64,000 nucleotides of DNA, from NCBI GenBank assembly GCA_951230915.1, contig OX579637.1, positions 8,618,001 to 8,682,000 on the forward strand. Reading direction: 5' to 3'. The translations under genes and the position numbers were made by a program. The notes beneath the pieces were generated by a model. That model ran no database searches. It saw only the letters and a list, made by a program, of their open reading frames with translations, and was not told where the DNA came from. The stretch comes from Antitrichia curtipendula. Its lineage: Eukaryota > Streptophyta > Bryopsida > Hypnales > Leucodontaceae. Positions 11,776 through 24,345 of this stretch are shown here, piece after piece. Every line of letters starts with the position of its first letter. Within the stretch, counting starts at the first letter, position 1.

Positions 11776-12230
11776 CCTCAGCCATTGTATGGGAAGAAGT
11801 TGAAATAGAAGTTGAACTTGGTCATGGGATCTTCTTTTCCATGGAGAGGGGGAACCCATTAATGTAGCCAACCTTTAATTTGATTTCAAGGGAATATCTT
11901 CAAGTCAATGGCTGCATTAAGGGGTCCAACTACTTTTTGAGTTCAAAGATCATGTGTGGAAGCATGTTGCTCCCTTCTTGGGCTCGGACCTCTCCTTCAT
12001 GCCTTCACCATGCACTTGCGAACTAGGACTCACCCAAAGAATAATAATTTTGAAAATGAAAATGAACTTCCAAACAAAAAGGATAAAATTTGTGTGAGTA
12101 GAATCCCAAAGGGTTTGGAGTCTTAATGAAAGACAAGGTACATATTTGTATATATTCAAATTTAAGGATTCATTTTTTATTCTTCTAAATAGAACCTATT
12201 TGGGATTTAGGGTTTGGAGTTTACAAATCA
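11766..12230. repeat. Direct repeat copy 1 (with 13,264-13,710)
   Basis: About 275 bp (11,766-12,040) is nearly identical to 13,264-13,535, beginning with CCTACTCCTCAGCCA and including ATGGGAAGAAGTTGAAATAG and CATGTGTGGAAGCATGTTGC. Weaker similarity continues for about 180 bp more. The GGACG island precedes both copies, so roughly 0.7 kb was duplicated at a distance of ~1.5 kb. No ORF is conserved across the repeats. Confidence 0.85.
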
Positions 12231-12399
12231 AATCATAACCAACTTATATTCTTTTGGCTTTTTGTTGAAGGCTTTATTTTGGAAATAAATAGCTACAAGG
12301 TTTTGGATTGAAATTAAATTAAAATTATAATGCATTGAAATGTATTAGAAGGATTTGTTTGTGCAAAAAGAGGCTACAAAGGTATAGGTATAGGTTTGG

Positions 12400-12845
12400 G
12401 ATAGAAAACAAATATCACTTAAGTTATTTTGGAATTCAAGTTCAACGGTATATTTTTGTAATGGGGATACCAAACCAGTTTGGATCTTGTAGATTGAAAT
12501 TAAATACTAGTCATGTTATTTTGGAATTCAATCATTTAACTTGAATATTTAATTTGTGCAATGGGATGATCCTAGAAGGGTTTGGAATAGAAATCAAGTA
12601 CCACTTAAGTTATTTTGGAATTCAAGTTCAACGGTATATTTTTGTATTGAGGATACCAGACCGGTTTGGGTCTTGGGGATTGAAATTAAATACTAGTCAT
12701 GTTATTTTGGAATTTAATCATTCAACTTGAAAATTTAATGTGTGCAATGGGATGATCCTAGAAGGGTTTGGAATAGAAAACAAATACCACTTAAGTTATT
12801 ATGAAATTCAAGTTCAACGGTACTTTTTGGTAATGGGATCGGAAA
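12400..12845. repeat. 186-bp tandem repeat, ~2.4 clear copies
   Basis: CACTTAAGTTATTTTGGAAT recurs with its C at 12,416 and 12,602, and a variant at 12,788, an exact 186-bp period. Units share GGAATTCAAGTTCAACGGTA and ATGGGATGATCCTAGAAGG. More decayed related units seem to continue on both sides (about 12,150-12,400 and 12,845-13,000). This is a local satellite-like array between the two copies of the direct repeat. Confidence 0.85.
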
Positions 12846-13139
12846 TGGCTTTTGCATTGAGATGAAATACTTGTTAAGATTTTCGTGGAATTCACCTTCA
12901 ACATTTTTTTTTGGTAAGGGGCTACTAGAGTGTTTAGGATTGCAATTAAGTACTACTTAAGATATTTTTGTGTTCAAGTTTGTGAGTTTGCGTGTTCAAG
13001 TTTAGCTTGGAGGGAGTTCGAACTTTTCTTGAAGTTAGTTCAACCTTGGCTTGGAGAGAGTTCAAACTTTTCTTGGAGGAAGTTCAAACTTGGCTTGGAG
13101 GGATTTCAGGTCTGTCACTTGGATATGTTTCCTCACATA

Positions 13140-13265
13140 CACCCGGGTCAAGGCGCGGACACAGGGGCGCGGACATCACGGCGCACACGTGTGGACACGG
13201 TGCGGACGTCAGGACACGGAGCGGACGTCCTGGAGGGGCGTAGACGCCTGAAAAGGATGTGGACG
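13140..13265. repeat. GGACG-rich island, second copy
   Basis: Seven or so GCGCGGACNTC-like units precede the second copy of the direct repeat, exactly as at 11,483-11,775. No gene in the right orientation was found next to it, so it is probably a duplicated promoter fragment. Confidence 0.7.
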
Positions 13266-13710
13266 TCCTACTCCTCAGCCACAGTATGGGAAGAAGTTGA
13301 AATAGAAGTTGAACTTTGTCATGGGATCTTATTTTCCATGGAGAGGGGGAACCCATTAATGCAGCCAGCCTTTAATTTGATTACAGGGGAATATCTTCAA
13401 GTCAATGGCTGCATTAAGGGGTCCAACTACTTTTTGAGTTCAAAGATCATGTGTGGAAGCATGTTGCTCCCTTCTTGGGCCCGGACCTCTCCTTCATGCC
13501 TTCACCATGCACTTGCAAAGTAGGACCCACCCCGCAAAAGGAAATTTCAGAAAATGAAAATGGACGTGCTCACTTCAATTAAAATAAATATGAAAATAGA
13601 CGCTAGAGGTTTTTGGATTTATAACAAAAGATAAGGTACATATTTTTTTTTAAATTCAAGTTGAAAGATGCATTTATGAATTCTCCTAATAGGAACTAAA
13701 AGGGTTATGA
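13264..13710. repeat. Direct repeat copy 2 (with 11,766-12,230)
   Basis: The first ~270 bp are nearly identical to copy 1. After about 13,535 the two copies diverge but share scattered blocks such as AAGGTACATATTT. Confidence 0.85.
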
Positions 13711-16700
13711 GTTCAAAAAACAAATCAGACACGTCTCATATTTTGTAGATTCTAATTGAGTGGGTTTATTTTTGGTAATGGAAGCTATAAGGGTTTGGAA
13801 ATAGGAATTCTCATCATTGACGTATTACAATGTATTCAAATATAGTTCAAGAATTTATTTTTGAAAATAGAGGCTACAAGGATTTGGAAAGGAAACAAAA
13901 TGCAAGTTCTAATGGTTTTGAAGTAAGTTCAAGGCTTTAGTCTTGTTACTAGATGCTACAAGGGTTTTGATTTCAAATCATATAGAAAATATGTTTTATT
14001 TAGTTACTGTTGAAGGCTTTATGGTGTTAGTAAATTGTTGTTCTAAGTATTTAAAATTCAAATCAAATACAAGTTAAATGCTATGTGCTTGTACTTCAAG
14101 GGCTTCAAGTTGAAGTACGGGTTAAAAGGATTTGGAAATCCCTTCAAATACAAGTTAATATTTTTGGGTTCTACTTCAAGGGTTCATTTGTGTATGGGAT
14201 GTATTTGAAATTTTTAATAGAAGCGTACCAAAAAGAAGACTATTATGTTTAGAATAGTAAGATGTGTGAAATTCATTATAAAAGATATTGACCGTTGCAT
14301 TTTTAGAGTTTAACAATTATTGGTGCTCAATTATAGAGGCAAAAAATGCAATTTTTGGAGACAAAAAATTATAAGAAGATGGATAGTGCTTTTATCCCCT
14401 AGGGAAAAAATTGTTTTGGAGTCTAAGGCAAATGCAGTATTTCTTTGTTTTTAAAAATGAGAAATAAAAAATTCTCTAGAATTTATACAAGTTTAGAAAC
14501 AGAAGGAATAGAAAGCCAGAATTAAACGAATTGGATTATACCAAAAAAATTTAAATTTATATATACAGTTCTTTTAAAATTTAATAATTGATAGCTGATA
14601 GCATAATGTTTGGAATCGAACAATGGAACATTAGTATAATATTTGGAAGATTCCAAAAGATTTGGAATCAGTCCAATTATTTTTGTGTTCTTAAGTCTTA
14701 ACCCCTAAAGGACCAAACATCGTTTGTTGGCAACATAGTTATTTTGGGCCGCTTACTATGAATGGAATTTTTATTTTTTTTCTTTAAAAGTTTAACAAAA
14801 CATTTTTCCAAGGAGTAGATTTAAGGCCCAACAATTTTCATAACTTTTCACTATACGGTTAAAAAGTTATTGTATAATCTGTAGTTTTTATTGCTCGACG
14901 GGCAACCCGGACATTAAATAAAACTTTTCTTAAAATCACTTTTAAAAAAAATAAAAATTCGAAATTGGTTCTCTAGATTTATATATACATGGGAAGCTTT
15001 GAATTATTCCATTTTGATTTATGAAATGAAAGTTATGAGGAGTTTTAGTTGAAGGTAGTTAGCGGGGAGTTATGTAATCTCCACTTTAAAATAAACTTTG
15101 AAGTCCTTCATTTAACTCAATTTTCAATATTTTTGGAAAAAAATAAAAATTTTAGGTGTAGATAGTTTATTACAACATTACAACCATTGGGATTGGCATT
15201 TTTTCAATTCTATAACTAAATTGCTACCAATTTAGTATTTTGAATCATTCTCTACTTCTTTCTACTTACAAATTTTTTCCTATATGTTGTAGAGTTCAAA
15301 GTGATCTAAATTTTTTGAAGCATGTAGCCAACTTGCCTTGAAGAATGAATCCAAAGAAGCACTACCATTTTGGACATTTTGTCATAATGATTTGACCTTG
15401 TGAAGTACAGCTGCCCGGATTTTTGCATGGAAAAAAAAGGGATTTTTGTCACTTCAGACGCCTATATCTTGCAATCTATAAGGCGGAAATTTCTGAAATT
15501 TTTTCCCCATCTTCTTAAACCAGTTGACTACAAGATCCTATAGTTACATGTGTCCAAAAATGTTTTTTTCTCCAAAACTTGGTACTTGTACTAGAAATGG
15601 CAATTTTGGAGTGTTTTTGTTGAAATCATAGTCAAAAACCTTTACGGGAGAGGGCTCTAAAACAGCCTAGGCATTTTCAACCATCCAATAGGGGCTCTGA
15701 AATGGACATGTGAATTGTGGAAAATGGAAATGTGAATTACAATGGAGGTTATAGAGCTTGATGAGATTTGTTTTAACTTCTTCAATGGATGGTTTAAGAG
15801 CCACATGGGGTTCATTCCTAACTAAGTGGTTAGGTGTCTACTAATTTAATTCAAAATTAGAATTTGTTGTTCAACTACCTTTTTACAAGCATTGAAAAAT
15901 CTGAAATAATGATTAAATCAAGCATTCATTTCAGATTTAGAAAGGGATGCTTTTAGAAACCATTTCAATTGCTTTGTACATGTTGCAATGTTAGTTTTCG
16001 AACAAGGCCTGATTTTTCAAACTATGCATAGATGGGTTTCTGAGGGCCTATGTTTACAAATTGGGACCTATAGCATATTGTGTTCAAAAATTTGTAACTA
16101 ATTCAATAATGCTTCAAAAAATATGAAACAACTTGAGTTAGATTCCTCATTTATTTTTCTTTGGCTGAAAAATAAACTAAAAATACTTCCATCTGAGGAG
16201 ATACATGAAAAAGGCAGATCAGCAGTTAGATGGTTGCTTTTTGAGCCTCTTACCTTAGGGGTTAACTGCACCAAATGGAAGTTTTAATTCAAGAACTTCC
16301 TCAAAATCCAAATTTGAGCTGTAACCACTTTGTTTGTGCGAAATAATTATTAGGGATGTCCAAAAATATATATTTTGCATCCCTACTATTCCGTTCATTT
16401 AAAATAAATTATGTCTGCTTTCTTTTTTCTATTACACTACATTTTGTAGTTTTATTTTAAAATAGTTAAAACACTTCTCACATTGAAATGTTGATAATCA
16501 TAGGGTATAATAAGTTTATAAACTTATCACTCAAGAAGTTCTTGGTCAAGGAGTTATACATGCATCATGCAAAGGAATTCAACAATTCAATAATCATTAA
16601 TCAATATATGTATTTCATATGCATCATGTAGTACAAAACTGGAAAAGCATATAGCTTGTTTTCCATGAGAAAATATGCATATCCACAAGTCTTTGTCTAA

Positions 16701-16980
16701 TACTATTTAAGAAACCAAACTACCGAAGTAGCAATTCTATAAGCATCGGTAATGGTAAGTGCCTAGGTGTATATACAAAATATGATTTGCTACTTAGTAA
16801 TTACCACACTAGAAAATGCACTCAGTCGATGTTCATTGGACTATTTGCAGTGCCACTGGGTCCAGCCTCATTGTCGTAGGTGCCGTGCTGCATGGAAAAA
16901 TCTTCAACGAAGCCTACTTGAAGTCTACAAACCGCAGACCGAGTTCTCCTCACTGGTCCGTCTTCTTCCAAAATGGCCCT
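13711..16980. other. 3.3 kb AT-rich DNA with no supported gene
   Basis: The sequence is dense in stops in all frames and rich in A/T runs, with imperfect recurrences of phrases such as GGGTTTGGAA and AATACAAGTTA near 13.7-14.2 kb that look like decayed tandem repeat. I see no domain, promoter island or terminal repeats. Confidence 0.5.
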
Positions 16981-17006
16981 CATAATTTGCGACTGCTTGA
17001 GGCTCT

Positions 17007-19213
17007 CTAGGGCTCGGCGTGTATCCGGGCTATACTGCTCAAAGAAGAAATCCAGCCCTTCATTTCTGCAAGTTTCCTATTACTCAGATTTCGATAATTG
17101 AGCAAGCTCCGCCTGTTGGGCATGTCAGGGTCCTCCTCAATTCCAACTTCGTTGACATCGGTGACACGGACTCCATCAACGCCCCACAACCAACGCCTCG
17201 GGTGAGGTCCAAATTGAAACTTCTTTCCAACCTCGTCCCAATGTCCATTGAAGCATTGGAAGAAAAAATTCCGTCGTCCTCGACTCTGCCTGTCTTTCAT
17301 TGGAATTAAGTGGTGGCAGACTTGGACAATTTGATCTGGGTCACTCTTCCAACCAATTTCAAATGCGACCTGTGTCTTGTCCAACAATGTCATTTGTAAT
17401 TTCTAGCTCTACACCAAGTCTATTCCCCACATATTATAGTGATCATGGGCAATATTGATGTGGAATTCCCAATGTGGTGGCATGTATTGGATCAAGCCAA
17501 ACAATTCGTACAAGCGCTCGTGGAAAGGAGCCTTGCACAATGCGCATCGACGACAGATAATCATGGAACTAATGAGGCAAAATGGGTGGTACAAGTGGTT
17601 GCACGTGCCCAAGTGCATTCCACCTTTAGGGCCAAATGGATTCATACAAATGAGGCATACGGTCCCATCATGGACAAAACTTGAAGGATTTGGCCACTCC
17701 AACAACGGCTCCCCTTTGTAGTTGAATTTTGACCCAAATTGATTTCTGTAATCCCACCCTTCTTGGGACTAATATATGATTGTTTTTTGACTTTTTTCAC
17801 CATCAACTCCATCAAGCTCGATGGTTTCCATGTTGGAAGTGAAAAGATCATCCACAAGGGCCCATGAAGTTAAGCCAAACACTCTTTCTTGATTGTGTTG
17901 ACTGTAGCTGTGGTCCATTTTCTTGAATTCAGCTACCAATTGTTGGGTTTTGTCGACGGTGAACACACATGCCAGCTTTCATTGGTAGTACTGCTCCACC
18001 AAGGCGTGCAAACAATTTTTTAATTTTTGGTTTTCCGCTCGCAAGTCGTTCAGCTCAGAGCTATTGTCCATAACCATGCCTTCACCTTGAGTTTGCACTG
18101 GTACATTGGCGGTGGTGGGAAGTTTGGGAAAGGCCAATGAATCTTCTTCTGTAGACATGGTAGCAGCATCGTGCACATTTTGCACCGGAATCTGAGAATC
18201 GCGAGGAGGTCCTTCTGCGTGTCCTCGTGGATCTTGACCATCGTTCATCATTTCTGCTGCTTGTAGAGATTGCCGAAGCTCCTCTATCTCACGTGCTTGT
18301 TGAGCAATTACTTCATCTTTGCGCTTGATTTCTTCCCTAAAGTTGCCCACATCTTCATACAAAGCATGCATTCAACACTTGTGTCTTGTAACTACACCCT
18401 CAAGCTCTATATGTCTTCTGCAGCAGTCATGACATCAACAATTCCAATAGTTGGTTCATCAGGCGCTTGGACATGTCCCGCAGGAACTCCAACCACTGGT
18501 TCCTCAGGGCCATAGAATTGCACATGAGCACCTTGCTCCGGAAGTTCTTCATGAATTGCACGCTAAGCCCTCCACCTTTTTGCACGTTGTTCTCCTCTAT
18601 GGGTTAATACCTTTGATTCATGAGTCCCATCAAAGTCATTGTCCATTGTAGAGTCTACTGTCTCATAAGTGTTGGGCGGCTCAATATGTGTGCTGAACCT
18701 ACCCAGCCCTCCTTCAGGATACCTCATAACCCCCCTTGCAATTATTCCATCGCATGGTTTCGGTATTGTAATCTTAGATGGTGTCTTCTTCAAGGTGGAC
18801 CTATCCACCCGCTTGTTCAATTTGACCTCCACATGCATACCTCGTGCAATGAAAAGGTGGACTTCATTCCTTCTTACATTGGGTTTGTTGTACAAGACCT
18901 GATATACTTTGATGCATCGTTGTTTGAAGGCCTCATCGATGCAATATTTCAAGTTGGCTTTATGGAACTGGTGGTGATGGTTGTGCCGCTCTTCCGGGAA
19001 GGCCTTGTCAATGTGGCACCATTTGATGTAAGTGGTGCAAGTCTCAATACTCCATGGGTCAGGTACTTCATTCCAATCCCTAAATGCAAGTTTGTTGGGG
19101 TTTTGTAGTACGTGTAATCTTTTTATATTTATCTTTCCCAGCCTTTCTCTGGGACCGTCTCTTTCTTCTTTGTTAGTACTTGGTGGTGCCGCCATCGTGA
19201 AAAAGGAAGGCAA
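17007..19213 (-). pseudogene. RING-finger protein gene (RING-H2 type), degenerate
   Basis: The gene starts at ATG 19,213 or, in the same frame, 19,195 (MAAPPSTNKEE). The first segment runs to 18,563, followed by a frame change. Four segments to 17,007 (18371-17979, 17966-17769, 17705-17409, 17393-17007) then share one frame and are separated only by stops. Residues EEIKRKDEVIAQQAREIEEL form a coiled coil. At 17,657-17,534 a RING-H2 pattern is complete: CLIC, 14 residues, CNHLYHPFC, then CALC, giving C-C-C-H-H-C-C-C ligands. Such proteins are usually E3 ubiquitin ligases that recruit an E2; this function is inferred from the family only. It is divergent from the kinase-like gene at 19.84 kb, sharing an island promoter. 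Confidence 0.65.
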
Positions 19214-19320
19214 AAACTCGGTATGTCAAAATAAGTCACCTTGCACAACACCAACGACCAGCTCAAGGAAGAGGTGGAAGATCTGGAAAATGCAGGGCAG
19301 GGACAAATGAGGCGGGGATG

Positions 19321-19331
19321 CCTTTATATAG
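19321..19331 (-). promoter_or_regulatory. TATA box for the RING gene
   Basis: Minus-strand CTATATAAAGG lies about 110 bp upstream of the first ATG (19,213), at the left edge of the GC-rich island. Spacing suits a core promoter with a short leader. Confidence 0.7.
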
Positions 19332-19335
19332 TTGG

Positions 19336-19672
19336 GGTAGTCCCCGCCTCTACGCGGACGCGTTTGCGCCTTGGCTCGGAAACGTCCCCGACCGAGCCGG
19401 GGCGCGGACGCGTCCTCGACTGCGTCGACGCGCGAACACAACCGCGCTTTAGCTCGGAGACGCAAACGATGTGGGGCCGGCATACGTCCGCGCAGGGGTG
19501 GAGACGCGTATCGGCCCTCGTGTTGTTCGCATCCCCGAGCTGGGGCGCGGATGGGTCCGCATAGGGGCGGGGACGCGTCCGCTCGCCGACGCGGGGATGC
19601 GAATGACGCGGGGCCGGCAAACGTCCTCCTGAGCTGACGCAGGGACGTCCGCGCCCTATTCTCGCTAGAGCA
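19336..19672. promoter_or_regulatory. Bidirectional GC-rich island (CGCGGACG repeats)
   Basis: Some 340 bp of strikingly CpG-rich DNA made of imperfect GCGCGGACGCGTCC-like units lies between two outward-facing TATA boxes, for the RING gene (left) and the kinase-like gene (right). The flanks are AT-rich. The architecture indicates one shared upstream element driving two divergent genes. Confidence 0.75.
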
Positions 19673-19684
19673 TGGACGTGGGAC

Positions 19685-19691
19685 TATAAAA
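19685..19691 (+). promoter_or_regulatory. TATA box for the kinase-like gene
   Basis: TATAAAA sits just right of the GC-rich island, about 155-180 bp before the candidate ATGs at 19,840 and 19,864. It is a good consensus TATA box at a plausible leader distance. Confidence 0.75.
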
Positions 19692-19839
19692 CCCCACCTA
19701 AACCTCCATTTGTCTTTGCCAAGTCCACGCCCTACGCCTCATATCTTTGTTTGCGAAAGCAACCTTTGGACGTGAGTTTGGTGGGTGATCGGGCTTGGCC
19801 CACATATAGCACCTGGTTTTTTTCATTTTTTCCAAAGTT

Positions 19840-21416
19840 TTGGTGGTTCTAAAAGATTGTACAATGACAACAGAAGGGGGTGAGTCATCGAGTCACCGGT
19901 CGGTATTTGAAGACTTGGATGCAAATTTTGAGGTGGTACATCTACCATTGAACAAATTAGTGGCTTCAGGGTCATCCAATCCTTCATCATCCAGTAGGTC
20001 AAAGCTCAAAAATCAACCTAATTCAGATATACCCCCTTACAAATATGTGCTCGAGGCTAGAGCAATAGCGGTAACCTTTTACAAACAACGAAGCTCTAGA
20101 ATGATGTCCAGAGAATACGTGAACTACAATGAAGAAGGATACCACAACTTGACTAGTGAAGTGCAACGACAGTTGGAAACCATATTTAGAGCATTAGAGT
20201 GATTCAACAATTATCAGGATTACTAGTTGCACTCTGAGTGGTTGGATAAACAAGTGTCGCAGTTGACCACCAATATTGTGGCAAATTGGTGTTATTACAC
20301 AAAGAAGAAGGAGGATGGTAGTGATTGGGACACGCATGAGAAGGAGTTTGCTTTGAGATTGATCTAGATTCAAAAGTTCTCTCAACAATATTCTTCTTCT
20401 CGTAGAAAGAAACAAGCACCATGGAAAGCAACGCTTAAAGACCAAATACAAGCTCATTGCGTTAGCGAAACATTCAAGTGGCTGGAAAGTTACGTGAAAG
20501 TGAATCCCATGCCAAATCAGACCACGATTGGATCATATGGGACTGTGAGGAAGGTGGTGCTGACAAGACTACAAAGCATTCCCAGTTGGATTTGCTTTGC
20601 CGGAAAGACTTTGAAGACCTCAAATGAGAAGGAGAAGCGCCAAGATATTGTGAATGAGGTAGGAGGGGGTGTCTAGTGATACATCTTGGTATCATAAGAC
20701 TTGCGTACATCCATCGCAAAACAATGGAAGGCTACACGCTATGGTGGAATGGAGGCTCTTTAATTTCTTTTTTAGCCAAGTACAACTCAAAAGTAAGCGA
20801 ATCATTGGAGGTGGATGACATCACAAGACAACATGATACAAGTTTGACGCAAGAAGAACTCGGTTGGATTGCAACTTATCGCAGAAATTGCGTGAATTTG
20901 GCTTTATCATTGCTTGTCACAGTGGAAAAATGCCATGAAGCACAATATTTACACAATGACATTACTCCATCCAATGTTTTGCTCCATTTTGATGAATGGA
21001 AAGAGAACACAATGTACATAGGGATTTGCGACTGGGGGCTTTCTGGTCGAGTTGTAGAAAAGGAACCATCAAGGTATGGTTATCGAACCATGGAGGAGCT
21101 CGAACGGGAGAAAAATCAACGAAAACATGCAAACCCCAAATTGTTCTATGTGTACAGAGAGAAAGGGTCAGAGACCTCGCTTGAAGTCATGCAAAAAAAA
21201 AAGGTGTATTCCATGGCTGCTGATGCATATGCAATAGGGTGGATAGCATATCAAATTTGGAAAGAAGAATGGGATTCCAAGTATTTTACGACCAAAAAAC
21301 CAGAGCAGTATCAGAATTTGAGGACTAAGCTGTTGCGCCTCCAGAAAGTAGATGTAGGCAAGAAGGCGTCTGTACCTGACGTTCTAAACACTTTGAGGAA
21401 GGCACCTCACTATTAG
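19840..21416 (+). pseudogene. Protein-kinase-like gene with HND and DWG motifs
   Basis: The reading frame from 19,840 (or MTTEGG at 19,864) runs to 20,676 with four in-frame stops, then shifts and is open to 21,416. The first half is a non-kinase N-terminal region. A glycine-rich loop reads IGSYGTVRKV near 20,525 and a candidate ATP-binding Lys lies in CFAGKTLK. After the frameshift come EGYTLWWNGGSL (hinge region), LHNDITPSNVLL (catalytic loop, HND for HRD, ~20,950), CDWGLSGR (DWG for DFG, 21,030-21,038) and YSMAADAYAIGWIAYQIW (helix F). The catalytic Asp, Asn and metal-binding Asp remain, so the ancestor was probably active. A second copy is split at 24.6-43.8 kb. Substrate is unknown. Confidence 0.8.
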
Positions 21417-22498
21417 ACTATGCCTCATTGTTGTTATCGTATATAGTATATAATTTGTACTTTTTCAGGTTTAATATGTGGCAGTTTTATAGGAAGACCA
21501 TACTTTTGTACTTAGAAGAGTATATGTATTTTGCAATTGCTACATAAAGACACGAATGTATGGTAAAAATTTTGTAATATAGAATTTGGTCTTTCTTCCA
21601 TCATGGCAATTGTATGATTTTTTTGAATTTATGAATGTTGAGTAAGCAAACAATTTTGAATGCAAAAAAGCATGGGCATATGGTGGTGCTGTGGGTACCT
21701 TAAAATTTTGAAAGAATCGTAGCCCGTAGCCCGTAAGATATAGGAAGGAATAACTTTGAAATATATAATACTCTTCAATATGAAAATCAAGTGCATTCCT
21801 AACTGTTTTAATTCACCAAGCTTTTGACAAAAAACAGGTCTGAGTGAGGCAGTGAGTGAGTGAGCAAGCCAACAATGGCCCCTTACCTTTACTTTGAAAT
21901 TCACAATAGAAAAAAAATGGTTTGATTGAACAAGGGCCCCCTTTCAGTCCCAAAAAAATTACTTGAATTTGTGTCTAATTTAAAAAAATGTGGTTTGCGT
22001 AAACAAGGGTCCCCCCTTGTTGGAAGTTATTACTTATTACTTATAAATTCAAAAGGAATTATTATCTTTTTGTCTACAATGGAAAAAAATATGGTTCAAT
22101 TGAACGAGGGCCCCTTTAGTGTTCATTAATGGCGAATGAATTAAATTCATTTGCCTATAAGAAAAAAAAATACGGGTCTACGGAGTAAGGTTTGTCCTCT
22201 TTACTTTTAAATTTACAAAAATTTAGTTTTTCAGTACATTGTGCAATTAGATGTTTTGACTTTGAACATTTTAAACTTTAAATTTTTGCACTAATAAGTT
22301 TTGAGCTTTAAATCTTTACAATGGAAAATTGAATTGAGAGTCTAGCAAAAAAAAAAAAATTCAAAAAAGCTTCATTTTCATTATTAAAAAAAATGTTAAG
22401 TAGAAGTAGGTAGGAGATAGTAAGAAAATCTAAAATATTAATATCTTTTATATGGAATGAAAATGCATTAATTCCAAAGGTGAGATTATTCTAGCAAA
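21417..22498. other. AT-rich spacer, no supported gene
   Basis: This is the 3' flank of the kinase-like gene. Only short frames and A/T runs are seen. The phrase CAAGGGCCCCC or close variants recurs at 21.93, 22.0 and 22.1 kb (spacing roughly 80-100 bp), a small decayed tandem repeat. Confidence 0.45.
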
Positions 22499-22640
22499 AA
22501 ATGTCCGCGCCTTGACTACTTCTGTCCGCACCCTGGCTGACGTCCGGGCCCTGACACAATCTCGTCCCTGCCTTGGCTTCCGTCTGCGCCCCTACCAGTG
22601 ACATCCGCGCCCTGGATCCTTCTTGGCAGCTAGGTGGCGT
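22499..22640. repeat. Short GGACG island in inverted orientation
   Basis: Units such as GTCCGCGCC and ACGTCCGGGCCC are the reverse complement of the GCGCGGACG units at 11.5 and 19.4 kb. No gene start is recognisable beside it. It is possibly the far end or a fragment of the RING/kinase unit. Confidence 0.6.
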
Positions 22641-23934
22641 CAAAGTGGCAGCCACATCACCTGTTTTTTCAATGGTAGAAAGTCAACTTAGTGTTGATCT
22701 TATCGGACAGGCGAGACCTCTATCGGATGGGTGAACCGGATGTCCGTCCACTATGACAACCCTGCATGGAACTAGAACCAATTTCTATATACTTATATAC
22801 TACAGTTGCATCAAAGTCACGATCTTCTAATATATTTGCATGTAAGGTTGTCGTATAGGGTTTAGGATTTAGGGTTCATGTCATTCCTATAAATTTTGCA
22901 AAAGTAGAAGTGTATTTTAAAAATGGTTAGGTGATAATATTTTGATGCATTATTAAAATATCATTTTGGTCATGATAGTATAGATTGATACCTAATTACC
23001 TACTTATAAGAAATTGCTTCATTCAATCCCAAATAATGTTGTCAAAAATCGTTCGGAGTTATATGTTGCGGAGTGCGGGCAATGAAGCTAGAAAATACAT
23101 GTGGAGTTGTCTTATGTTTCTAAAATTTCAAATTCTTTATTCAAAATTGATAACAAAGGATACTAATTGTCTATTAGAATATTTTCCTCATTGGAATTAA
23201 TAATTCTTAAATTCTTCCAAAAGTTAGTAGCGTATTATTTTTCCTAAAATAGTAAAGTATTTTCTACTTGACAATTTAAAAACAATGAATGTGTAGTTTT
23301 TTTTAGTTTAAACATTTTACATTTATTCACAACTCAATTGCCTAAATTTTGGCTAAAAAGCACAAAGTATAAGACGTACGTGAAAATTCCTAAAACGGTT
23401 GAATGACCAAACATCACATTTTAGAAAAGCTAGAGAAGTGAACATTTTTAAGTTGATGCACATTGGTGAATTCTTTGGGGGAGAAATTCATTCTACAATT
23501 GTGGGATAATGATGTTGATGAAGTCACATAAAAAGTCTATAGTTGAATTTATTTAACAAGAAGTATTCACATAAAAAATTAAAAATTGACTTAAAAGTTT
23601 TATTTGCGAACTTATGCATGCTATGAATCCAAGAAACACCTAAATCCAATTAAGAATCCTCAAGCTAAGTCTTTAATTGAAGATGGTACATATATTTCTT
23701 GAGGAACTTAGTTTGGACTTGTTTTGATATTTTAAATTAGTTATGATTTCTTACATTTGTGATTTTAGGATATATGATTTAGGATTTAGATTTTAGGATA
23801 TAGGGTTTAGGATATAGAACTGAAGACCATTGCATTAAAATACCGCTTGAGTTATGTTTAATGATTCAAGTTCTTCAAGTAAGAAAGTAGATCACGATGA
23901 GAATTTCCTCTTTCTCGTCTGCTTGATAATTTGC
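22641..23934. other. AT-rich spacer with degenerate TTTAGG-like words
   Basis: Near 22,858 and 23,765-23,820, short runs of GATTTAGGATTTAG-like sequence resemble degenerate plant telomere repeat but are too irregular and short to call telomeric. Nothing else is supported. Confidence 0.4.
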
Positions 23935-24345
23935 TGGTCGAGGCCATCCAATCATTCAGATGATCCACCTGTCCACCTGATTGGACGGCCTCAAAAAATC
24001 TCCCCGTTTTCTCTGCTCTCCATCGAGGTCATCCGATCGGGCGGAATGCCTCCATTGGAACCGTCTGATGGGTCAGATAGCCCCAATGGACGGGTCGATC
24101 GGACAACTTGTTTTCGGCTATCCGATTAGTCAAACGATTTGGATGTCCGACTAACCGGATAGCCACGATGGCGGTCATCCCATTTATTAGGGCCGTCCAA
24201 TGAATCAAACGGGTGGCGTCCGAATGATTGGACGGTCTCGAGGAGGCAGATGACAATCTGTCCGTTTTGTCAGGGTTGTTTGATGTGGCCATTAGGCAAG
24301 GTTGTCCATATGGTATACGAGGGTCAGACAACCCATTCGATCCTT
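23935..24345. promoter_or_regulatory. Decayed GGACG/GTCCG island upstream of kinase pseudogene 2
   Basis: Repeated CCGTCC, GGACGG, CCGATCGG and CCGATTAG-type words in both orientations precede the second kinase-like gene by ~200 bp. This is the same position as the intact island before the first copy, but with much CpG loss. No convincing TATA box remains; TATATAC near 24,484 is a weak candidate. Confidence 0.5.

Noticed and set aside
11459..11803. Plus-strand ORF of 114 codons with periodic sequence
   Set aside because: It is the GGACG island read in frame; the periodicity comes from the DNA repeat and the gene lies on the other strand.
19226..19637. Overlapping Arg/Pro/Ala-rich ORFs on both strands
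   Set aside because: They arise from the CpG-rich bidirectional island, which lacks stops because of its composition.
23765..23820. Telomere repeat tract
   Set aside because: Only irregular TTTAGGAT/ATAGGGT words over ~55 bp, without uniform plant TTTAGGG units.
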